Positions 33,131-43,200 of a stretch of DNA of 64,000 nt are shown piece by piece. The stretch's first letter is position 1. Each line of letters starts with the position of its first letter. Under the pieces are notes generated by a model. It was not told the DNA's origin and made no database searches. It saw nothing but the letters and a program-made list of their open reading frames with translations. Made by a program: the position numbers and the translations under genes. Source of the DNA: Porodaedalea pini (Eukaryota; Basidiomycota; Agaricomycetes; Hymenochaetales; Hymenochaetaceae); contig NBAY01000053.1 of the NCBI GenBank assembly GCA_002794775.1, positions 242,128-306,127 on the forward strand. The letters are read 5' to 3'.

Positions 33131-33644
33131 AACAGTCCTGACTCGAGAACAAACACAATGAAAGCAACCAGCCGAGGACGAGGATTTTTGATAGTCGATG
33201 AATTGGTACAATATCGATGAGATGAACCAGAGGCGCAACCATGCTAATACCACAGACACCCTGGAGTCAAACACAGTACACATTTCTTTTGACAGACAGT
33301 CTATCGAGATCACCGTCGCAGAAAAAGGAGGCATAAAACCAAAACAAAATACAGAAAACAACAAAACCCAAATAGATGACACAGCAGGACTATTCTCTAT
33401 CAATCACCCATACGACAATGAATCCCTAATTCCTCAAACAAGTCAAACTTGCCAAACGACTCAACCCTTCTTCAAATACAAGAAGGTCGCCGATCGTATA
33501 AAGCTGGTACCAACCACACTCCCCAAAGAATACCGAATCACCAGGACACAGCACCCTGATCCTCTAAAGGGCCTTCCAGAATTACCAACCCATCCACCAC
33601 TATTCTCACCTGGGAAATGACTCACCCAGGAACAATACGATGAA

Positions 33645-34330
33645 ATGGACATAGATCTGGCCAGATTCCTACTCCCTGAAGAAAAGGATCTTGTGTGGTG
33701 GGTTATTCAGACACAGGAAATGGCTTTCACATGGGACAAAACAGAAAAGGGCGCACTCAACTACGATTACTTCGCTCCAGTTCTTATCCCAATGATCAAG
33801 CATATTCCATGGGTACTGAAGAATATTCCCATCCCACCAGGGATATTCGACAGGGTTGTCGCAATCATCAAAGACAAAATCATGTCTGGCATTTATGAAC
33901 CATCAAACTTGTTGTATCGATCCAGATGGTTCTGCATAGTAAAGAAGGATGGAAAGTCGCTGAGAATAGTCCACGATCTTCAACCACTAAATGCAGTCAC
34001 GATACAAGATCCATCAGTGCCGTATCCAACCAAACACATTGCCGAGTCTTTTGGTGGCTGATCCTGCTATACAACCTTGGACTTATTCATAGCACTTGAC
34101 CAAAGGAAACTCGCCATACGAAGTAGGGACATAACGACATTCCAGACACCACTAGGAGCATTCCGACTCACATCAATTCCCATGGGGTATATGAACTCCC
34201 AGCAAATCATGCACGCCGATGTCACATTCATCCTGAAGGACGAAATCCCAGATGTGGTGTTCCCATACATTGACGATGTACCCATAAAAGGGCCGGCCAC
34301 GCGATATGAGTTACAGGATGGATCATATGA
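33645..34330 (+). pseudogene. Reverse transcriptase fragment of copy 3
   Basis: Two in-order frames show gypsy RT: Arg-Trp-Phe-Cys-Ile-Val-Lys-Lys-Asp-Gly then Arg-Ile-Val-His-Asp-Leu-Gln-Pro-Leu-Asn, a stop near 34060, then Phe-Arg-Leu-Thr-Ser-Ile-Pro-Met-Gly-Tyr and Tyr-Ile-Asp-Asp (about 34267-34278), the catalytic YxDD box. Similarity ends soon after, and the sequence from 34340 to 35505 has no recognisable RNase H or integrase. Confidence 0.75.
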
Positions 34331-34339
34331 GACCATCCC

Positions 34340-35505
34340 AGAAAATTCAGGAATCACGCCCCCGCATTACCAGACCAGAACAAGCACCGTGATCGCACTC
34401 AAGAAGCACGACGTGGAACCCAGTCAGTTCAAGATCACTGAAGCACCTGAAATGGTTCTCGATGATCACACACCTCAAAAGCCAATCACACGTGGATCCA
34501 GACCACACCAAATACAGCACAAGCCTGCCGATCACTCACAATGAACCCAGGTACACACCGTACGCCAGCATTTGACAACGAGGCTGCTCCAAATGAAAAG
34601 AAACCACAAGGCACACAACACACAGATGCTCAACTGAATGCAAACATGAAAGAAAATAACTACACTGAGCCAAGACTAACAAACAAAAATCACAACCGGC
34701 CAAACAGAGACACGGACCGGCACCAAACACACGAAATACGAAACAACGGAATAAAAGACCAAAATTTGCTGATCAACTGGCTGCCGACCATGAGAAAATG
34801 ACACTATCGCTGTCACAAATCACCTGCCGAAGGACCCAATTGAAGCATGCAAAAGAATTGCCCGAAACATGCAATGAATGTGAACTCCGCCGACTGACAG
34901 CATGACCAATACAGAGAGGTCCTCCCAAAACAGACACACAAACAACTCATGCGACGCAACTGTCCTTAAAAAGACACGCCATTACTGAAAGCGACAAAAA
35001 GGAAAAAGACACAACACCCGACCCTACCCACAATGGAAAGTACCGACATTACACCTCCCCATGCGATTGTCCTCAAGGACATGGCACACTGTATGTCCAG
35101 TACCGACCCCGACCAACCTTGATCAACAACCACACAAAATATGTCATTAATCAAGGCCTGGAGCTGCCAGTGAATCAGTGTCTACATTCAGCAGTGACAC
35201 ACGACCTGATCTGGATCGCGATTATCCCATGGCACCCAGACCTCCAGACAAGCATACACCACCCAGCCCCATCAGTCCAACTCGAGAACCTCTGTGACAC
35301 AGTCGCGCAGCAGATAGTGCACATCATGAAACTCCAGGGTGCGATTTCGGCATTGATCAGGGAACCATCAACCTCTTCTTCTTCTTCTTTGCACCATTAA
35401 AAACCACAGAATGCACCGAACCTTGCCCATTACACTTTCTTTAATTTCCAATTCAACCACTTCTCATGTACACCGCAAACACTTTTTTTCTGGCCCCCCG
35501 GGAGA
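34340..35505 (+). other. Non-coding or unrecognised tail of copy 3
   Basis: Short Asn/Thr/His-rich open frames without retroelement motifs occupy the place where RNase H and integrase should be. It ends with an AC-rich stretch, a TTCTTC run and the polypurine-like GGGAGA before the 3' LTR. Confidence 0.5.
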
Positions 35506-36360
35506 TGTAGCGATTAACCATCACCTACGCACCGGCTGAGTCTTTCTCCCCTCACTTACACTACTCCTTTGACTCCCTTTACCGGCCACTGAACATTACC
35601 AATTATTCATTCATAATCGGCAGCCGACTCCTTATTATAATTCTTGGTATGGACACAATCGGACGGACGGATGTTGTACAAACTCGACCAGCACACGGAC
35701 GACCAACTCTCGTGGGCACAGGTGGAAGGAATTAGGTGAGTAGGACAAGGACATGGGATACGGGTGTGCAGTGGTGGGAGACAAGAGAGCAGGTTGGGCA
35801 CTACAACATCACTCCATGATGATCGGCTGCGTGATATGCACAGGACGATCACCGACTCACCTTCACATTTGTTCACACAGACTCGGCCAAGTCTCGCACC
35901 GCTTTCTCTGCTTCAGTTTAGTATAAATTCATGGTAGTTTGTAGACATACAGAGGGAGAGAAAAAGATGGAGAGATAGGGATAGAGAGATATGAGACAAG
36001 TACAGAGACAGACAGTCCCCTCTCCACCTCTAGACTGCAATCTACTACATGCATTTCTACGCACTACTTGCCCGACTGTCATTCTGAAACAGTATACACC
36101 GACTCTGCCACCGACTCTCAGAACCCCATCACCCAATCACCGAACGCCCTCGGCCGCTGCCACAAGTGCCGATTCTACCCACCCAAGTCTTGGTCCAACC
36201 AGAATCCTGCAGGTATCCGTATCGCCGAGTCTTCATATCTCGAACCTCGCTCTACTTAGGTTGTCCCTCTCGGTATACCGAGTCACCGCAGTCCCCCTTG
36301 GGTCGATCACGAGCCGTAGCCCGAATCGCCCTTCGGATTAGAAGAGTCTGCACCCCTACA
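35506..36360 (+). repeat. 3' LTR of copy 3 (855 bp)
   Basis: Uninterrupted LTR, equal in length to the 5' LTR after removing the nested solo LTR. It holds the empty target site GCAGT near 36290. Confidence 0.92.
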
Positions 36361-36395
36361 GTGCACCCAGAATCCAGTCTACCACATTACTCATC

Positions 36396-36545
36396 ATGTC
36401 GAGCGTCAAGTTTTCATACTCGCGCCTGCACAGACAGAAGAGGAAAGGAAAGGATGAGCAGTCGAGATTCAAAGTCCCCGACCTTCCAGTTCTTGGTCAC
36501 TTTCTCACTGATGCTGTCGGCTCTGTGCATGAAACAACCTCCTAA
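36396..36545 (+). CDS. Possible small open frame (49 codons)
   Basis: An ATG in a reasonable context (ATCATGTC) opens a 49-codon Lys/Arg- and Ser-rich frame directly after the 3' LTR of copy 3. I do not recognise it, and it may equally be chance or one exon of a disrupted gene. The rest of the stretch to 37471 shows nothing coding that I can support. Confidence 0.2.
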   Translation: MSSVKFSYSRLHRQKRKGKDEQSRFKVPDLPVLGHFLTDAVGSVHETTS

Positions 36546-37471
36546 CATGACACATCAAAGATATTTAAAGCCAAGTTTACGGCAAATATACCCAAAAAAA
36601 CACGCAGTAAAACGAGCTCCAGCAATTAAATCATTACGGAAATGCAAGGATCCGCACCAGCTGTGTGACAATAATAAGTCCAAGCCCTCCCGAGACTCGA
36701 GAGTCAACGTGCTGGGTGTGGTGTTAACCACGCTCCCGTCTCCTCACCTCGGGGTGGGGTTGCATACGCATTCGCCCTAAAACGTGGTGCGGTTCCGTCT
36801 CGTATTCTAAGAATTGAAGATGGGACGAACATGAGGCTGGAGCTGTCGTGCCTGTCCTATTACGTCTCGAGCTGCGCTACAGTATCCCTGTCATCTGTCG
36901 ACGGACTATAAGGTGACGAGTGGGCCCCTCGTTTCTTGATCTTTTATGAATCGAGCTTCACCAGAGGCGCGGAGACACGCTGTGAACTGAGATCCTTTGA
37001 GAACTGAGTACTGCACTTGAGCATTGAGTATTGTGCGCTGGATCTCCTGACATGCACGCCCGTTCATGTTGTTCGGAATAGAACGTAGTTCCCATAGATT
37101 GCCGCCTGTTCGGAGTATGGCGAGCGTCCGAGAATGAGCCGCAGGCATTTCATTAATTACCGTCGTGCCGCGAGTTTGTTGATTCAGACCTGAAGAAAGA
37201 TGACATCCGAGCAACACGTAGAGAGATGTGGAAAACCTAAAGGTCGTTCTATTTTTTCCGCTAAACTTTGTATACCAGGAAGATGGAAAAAATACAGTTG
37301 ATAAGTAACTGATTGAACGGAAAGGGGTTTATAAGTATACATAATAACAAGAAAGAAAAAAGAAAGCAACTGACCACCGAAAGAAAATACACAAAATTAT
37401 TACTTCTGCGCCTTAACATTCCATTCCATGTATCCTTCTCATTCCAATTTGTCTTCACCGCACCATCAGTG

Positions 37472-38709
37472 TCAGCTCCGAACGTTTACGGCCGCAAGCA
37501 CTTTCTCATCCCATCTCGCAACCCACCACCGACACATCGCCTTCCTTACACCCAGGTCGTTTACATCCAGCTTCCCGGCACGCCAGACCTCGCTCGCGCC
37601 GCGCCACTCGTCGTCCGGTGCGCCCTCGGTGAGGATGAGCCCCGCACCCGCCGCAAGTCGCAGGAAGTTTGCACATACGTGAGGTGGCGTGTACGTCCCG
37701 CATGCGATGTAAGCGCGTGAGGAGGCAGTTCGCGCGAGGAGGAGGGTGAGTGAAGCGAGGATGGCAGGGTGCGAGTTGTGGAAGTGGAGCAGGTCGGAAA
37801 GGAGGACGACGTCGAACCCATTGCTGTTCGATCGGGTATGCGATCTCAGGAGGTTACTTTCATGTACGACAGGGAATTGATATTAGCAAGATTAGTAGAA
37901 GAGGAGAAATAGATGCGGTGTACTTACAGGATGGGCGCCGCGTCTGTCCCCCACTCATGGCCCGCATACACGACCGAACAGCCGGAGGTGATAAGCCGCT
38001 CATTCGCATGCAGGTTGATGCGTAGGTTCGCGAGGATTGCCTCGTCGGGGTAGTCGGTGATGACAACGAGTGCGGGCGGCCCCGGGAGCGTCGCCGCAAG
38101 GATGGACGGTAGTGCACATCCCGCGCCAAGTTCTACCACTACACGTATGCTTTGTCAGTGAAATACACCATAATGATAGTGGAGTCCAGAGAGCACAATA
38201 TGATGATGGGGTTTGAAGTCGATGCTACGCACCGGTCTTTCCCTCGAGAGGGATCAGCCCGCGCTCAATACGCTCTGCGAAGAGCAGCGACGGCGAGAAG
38301 AGCTGGTCTGCAAGAAGTGTCAAAGCCTAAAATCACAAGTAAATGGCACGAGGGTCCGCAATGCGCTGCTTTTAGCCGCCCTTCTATAACTCTTCTCTTC
38401 TCGAAATGCGAAACGAGCACGCGCACGTACCTTGCCTTCCTACGCGTCGTCCGTCAGTACATTCATCGTTCTCGTATAATGAAACCAACGCTAGCCGCTC
38501 AAAGGCAGTAGATCGAAAAACGCGAACCAAGAAATTCCGAATATATGAAGGGCAAAGGAGCTGCTCACCTTGGGTGCAATGTTGAGAACGAGGTCGCCGT
38601 AGCGCACGACTCCGTCGTCGTACATGGCCGCGGCATAGTCCTCGCCCATGAAGCTCAGTGAATCACTTAGGATGTCGACGTCCTGTAGGTCGATGCTCGA
38701 GATGGACAT
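37472..38709 (-). CDS. Class I methyltransferase, Methyltransf_16 (EFM7/NNT1-like)
   Basis: Hand-spliced exons, in sense order: 38709-38569, 38439-38431 (9 nt), 38326-38233, 38138-37928, 37844-37472; about 275 residues. The S-adenosylmethionine motif I is Val-Val-Glu-Leu-Gly-Ala-Gly-Cys-Ala-Leu-Pro-Ser, followed by Thr-Asp-Tyr-Pro-Asp (motif II acidic residue), Gly-His-Glu-Trp-Gly and Asp-Val-Val-Leu-Leu-Ser-Asp-Leu-Leu. That series is typical of the lysine/N-terminal methyltransferase family that includes yeast EFM7, which modifies translation factor eEF1A, so a cytosolic protein methyltransferase is likely. All junctions are GT-AG and the total is in frame. Without the 9-nt exon the first intron would be 242 nt, unusually long here. 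Substrate is inferred, not shown. Confidence 0.8.
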
Positions 38710-40270
38710 CGTCAAAGATGGAAGTAGGAGAGCAAGAATCTTGGAGAGGAAAAATATTGTGCTGTGAGTTGTAAAGCTAAAGTGGCTTGCGTAAATGCGG
38801 ATCCCGGATATTGCCGGGTTTCCCGAGTCGAGCCGCTCAGGCTCCTTTCCTGCCATTTTAGTACTTACCACTGATAAAAGCGACTTGCTGCTTATGCTTA
38901 TTGGTATTAATACTAGACCTCCGTTTGAAGCTTGGGTTTATGTTCTAGTACAAACTTTCGAACTCAAGGAATTTCTTTTGCTCCCGAGATCCCGGGCCAT
39001 TCAAGGTCTCTGAGTCTTGTAGGAGTCCTAAAACTGATATCCCCTACTCGATAAAGATTCTTGTGACGCCTCCGATTTCGCTCTCATCCCCTTGATGGTA
39101 TTTGGATCGAGCATTGGTCGTATCGCAGGTGCTCCAAACCTCATTTATCGTGCGGCGTTTCAGTTAGCATTGAAATCACGCAATCTGACCTTTTCTTTGG
39201 TTAGGCGTATATCTTGTCCGTATCTACTGTGTCAGTAGTTGCATTAATATTGCCTCTGCAGGAAGATTATGTGTCTTGCATCTAGCTCTACTCGCAAATA
39301 TGAGATTCGAAGAAGTAGGATATCCCGTTCTTGGAGTGCTTTCTTCAGACCGATCGCGAGGGCCTAGATTTCCTAGCTCTAATCTCTTCTACTGGTCTTG
39401 TCATTCCTTTAGCGAGACTAAGGCCCTCAAGCAGCTCAGTTTTCGCAAAGCGCAAGCCTAATCTTCAAGTGCAGTCCCTAGTTGCTTGCCGACATCGCGT
39501 TCTACGCATACACATATGTAGCTCTCCTGACGATGCTAACGAGGGTATGCCGCACTGCCCCAAATAGGAAAGATTGAGATGTTTAGACTTCGCATGTGTT
39601 CCGCGCTGTGCGTACTGAAAAGCTACACTTCATTCTCGACATAAAATTAAAAAAGTGCTACCGTAGTGTAGTCTTTTCGTCCTTGATTAGGGAACTTACT
39701 CTTTGAGGTTCATACCTCAGAAGATTATTGGTACTAGCACAGTCGTGGATTTAATTATAGCAGTACTTAGTATGTGAAATCTGACAGTGTTTGTATGAGC
39801 ACACGCGATCAAACCCTACTATCTAAATAAATCTTCGAGACGCGTCGTGGCCACGTGACTGTTGATTGGTATCAATGAATCAAATTTGTCCCTTTTGTCT
39901 TTTCTTTTACTGGAAGGAAGGTGTTCTCACTCCCATTGATCCTGTCAGGTTCCATTGAGGCTCACTCAGACTGCGTACCAGCCAATTCTGCCTACGCAAT
40001 ACCCAGCTCGCTCTTGATGAAGACGCTATTGCAGACAAAATTAATGCTGGCTAATCATTTCGTCCCACCTTGAGGCTTGTGCAGACAATCGAAGGCTGTT
40101 CATAATGTGCGCCAATCAATCATGGGCGCACACGCCTTCTCAAACCTTATTACGATACATATAAAGACGCAGATGCGATCGCGCAGCTCACACCACTTGC
40201 TCTTGACTCTGACCATCTACAACCAGTACTAGTGGTGTTTGCCTGCCACACGTGATCCCAAAGCCTTGCC
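38710..40270. other. Intergenic region between divergent genes
   Basis: It separates the minus-strand methyltransferase from the plus-strand ABC gene 1 and must hold both promoters. No gene is recognisable; frames at 38795-39013 and 39276-39567 lack motifs. A TATAAA at 40159-40164 sits 107 bp before the ATG of ABC gene 1. Confidence 0.5.
40159..40164 (+). promoter_or_regulatory. Possible TATA box of ABC gene 1
   Basis: TATAAA, 107 bp upstream of the start codon at 40271, a plausible distance for a short fungal 5' leader. No other support. Confidence 0.4.
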
Positions 40271-43200
40271 ATGGAACTGTGGACGAATCATGCGTGGACG
40301 CGAGGGGACCTTTTGTACATTCCTCCTGCCTTCGCTGTCCCGTCGCTGGTCTACGTTTCTTCAAAGTTCCTGTCCGCCTCCTTATTGAAAGATAACAGCA
40401 AGGAGACTCCGTTACCAGCGGGAGCTGACCGAGTTGTTGGCTCTGGGAACCATGGAAACCTCGTGGAAATATTGAAAGAGCTCGATGGTCCTGTTATTGT
40501 ATTGTTCAGGTTCTTTAGACTTTTGACTGTATTTGCACTACTTTCGCTTGAAGCATTCGAGTTAAGTTTTGGCCAAGAATCAAATGCTCGGATTTTCCAA
40601 GCCATCTTTATCGTGCGGAAGATCTACTTCTGAGGTTTCACTCACGCTGATTTTTGTCTCGTTCTGTATTAGCAGGGCTATGTCGCGGTTCTGGCTATCA
40701 CATCAATTTTCACTTCTCCGCGATGGAGAGATGTAGCGTCCCGGCAATTAGCCTTGCTCCTATTCGCGGAATTCCTTGTCTATTTCTTTCTTGACGCATG
40801 GCCTTATGCGATGATCTTGGCGACACCTTATGACCCGCCATCAGAGTCTGTGACCTGGGTGCGCCTCACACTACTTGCCTTGGGTGGATTCATCATTCCC
40901 CTGGTAATGCCACGCCCCTTTCGCCCCTCGGTGCCCGGCGCGGAGCCGAGCGCGTCGGAGACAGCAAGCCTTTTTTCGCGCTACACATTTGCTTACCTTG
41001 ATGGCATCATATTCTACGCGAATCGCGTTCCCGATATCACAGTCAAGGACATGCCTCAAGTGCCAGCGGAAGGTAAGATTGAAGCCCTTGGACAGCGAGT
41101 CCTGGCGGCGCTCGACCCTGTGCAAGTTGGAAAGCGACACTTTCTGTGGGGTGTGCTGCGGGTTTGGGCCAAGGACTATGCACTGTTGAACCTCATATGG
41201 GGAATGAATGCCGTGGTGCAGTTCGCGGGCCCGTATGGAACCCGCAACTTACTTGAGTACTTACATCCAACACTACAAACTCCCTTAATCGACTGATGAT
41301 GATTTATTGCGCAGGTACTTAGAGACTGGCAATTCGCCTCATGACTTGAAGCCATTGGTATGGATTCTCGTACTCATCATTGGGCCTCTCATCTCTGCGT
41401 GCCTTTTCACACATTTCCTGTACGTGGGGGTTAGTGAAATTTTCAAGTCCCTCGATATGTTTTTGCCAACATAATGCTTCGAGTACAGTCGCGTGTGATT
41501 GTGGAGAACTCGAGCGCTTTCACGTACATCGTCTTTCATCATGCACTGCGCATCCGGCTAAAAAGTGATGCGCTCGACTCAAAGGCAGAGAAGAGCAAGG
41601 GAAAGGAACAAGCGGGATCCACGGAAGGGACAACGCCCGTGACGACAGACACGGAAGCGATTGGATCCGAGGAGGCTGTTGATTCAGATGCAGCGGCGGC
41701 ATCGGCGCCACTGAGTGACGCAGAATCGAAGTCGACTCCAGAAGGCGGCCATTCAAAGGAGAAAACGGGCCATCTTCTTGGAAAGATCAACAACCTCATC
41801 ACGACGGACCTCGAGGCAGTTTCCAGGTCATCCTTCATCGTCTCCCTTCGTAAGGTCATTTTTCTCAACACACGATCCACTTTGTTAACTGAATCTTCTG
41901 CGTAGCTGGCACGTCCCTCCAGCTAATAATCTCAATTATATTCTTGTATAACCTTCTTGGCTGGAGGTAAGCGATTTCTATTAGTAGATCTCTGCAAGTT
42001 CTGGCATATACCTCATCAACAGCTCTTTCGTGGGCCTAGCAGTGATGGTTGTCTGCTCGCCTGTTCCGTTATATGCCGGTCAGCGCATGGCAAAAGTGCA
42101 GAAAAGTAAAATGGGCGCTGTACGCATCTTTAATTATCGATTTTGAGATCGCCGCAGATATCTAAGACAAATCAGACAGACAAAAGGGTACAATATGTAA
42201 CGGAATGTATGTCATCATATCTTCACTAGCAACACATAAATTACTGAGATGCCTGGTACATAGCATTGGGAGTCCTTAGGATGATCAAACTCTTTGGATG
42301 GGAACCTTACATGCTCACGCAACTCGATCGTCGACGTGATGAGGAACTAGCAAAAATACGAAAAGTCCGGATCCTCGAGGCAGCTATGAACGTTGCAAGC
42401 TCGATGCTTCCGCTCTTTTCAAAACTGGTTGTGATAGCAATTTATGTACGTTCTCCGACGATGAAGTCAAAGCGAAATATCACTACTCATTTCGTTTTGC
42501 CTCCTTGCTAGACGATGGTTTCAAAAGGTGAGCTAACGGCGTCACGGATTTTTGCTGCCTTGATGGTAAGGGTAGAGAAGAAGCGCGATTTTCATATGCT
42601 AAGGATCCGTTTCAGATTTTTAGCATGATGGAGGAACAACTTGGTCAGATCATGTACATAATTCCGGAGATCCTTCGAGGTGTGCCATGACCTTTACAGG
42701 TTTGATTGTTTAAGATCTTTTGTGATAATCATTGGCATCCTCCATAAAACAGCGAAAGTATCTTATGACCGTTACAATGAATTTTTGAACTCGGTATGTC
42801 TAACTGCATTCTTCACTCTTGGATGCGATTTATCGATCTTGTGTTAACTTTCAAATCGCAGACCGAACTTCTCACCGAGGGTGACGCGTTATATGACTCA
42901 TTGGATCTGGAGGAGCTTGCAGACACAGTCGGTCTCGAGCATCCTGGACAGGATGTCATAGGCTTCAAACAATGTTCATTCTCATGGGACTCATTCGGCA
43001 AGAGTGAATCTACAGTACAGGCGAAGCACCACACGCGCAAGCAGTTCGTCCTTCGTTTCGATGATGAGGTTGTCTTCAAGCGTGGTCAGATCAACATCAT
43101 TGTTGGGCCGACAGCATCGGGCAAGGTACGCTGGAGAAACCGCGAAGTTTAATATAATAATAACACTCCTATCACAGACCTCTGTACTCATGGCACTCCT

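Larger units (their letters stand above)
28252..36360 (+). mobile_element. Degenerate Ty3/gypsy-type LTR element, copy 3
   Basis: Direct LTRs of 855 bp (28252-29632 once the nested insert is discounted, and 35506-36360) start TGTAGC and end CTACA. A 4-bp duplication GTGC flanks the whole (28248-28251, 36361-36364). A TGGAGCCCACCG-type primer site follows the 5' LTR near 29635, and GGGAGA precedes the 3' LTR. The interior has Gag-like, zinc-knuckle, protease and reverse transcriptase sequence with many stops, but after the RT region (about 34330) no RNase H or integrase is visible. The element could only move using enzymes from a relative. Confidence 0.88.

Noticed and set aside
42158..42175. 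Upstream acceptor for exon 7 of ABC gene 1 adding six residues
   Set aside because: Genes 2 and 3 use the acceptor directly before the Thr-Asp-Lys-Arg-Val-Gln codons; gene 1 has the same acceptor at 42175, giving equal 31-nt exons.
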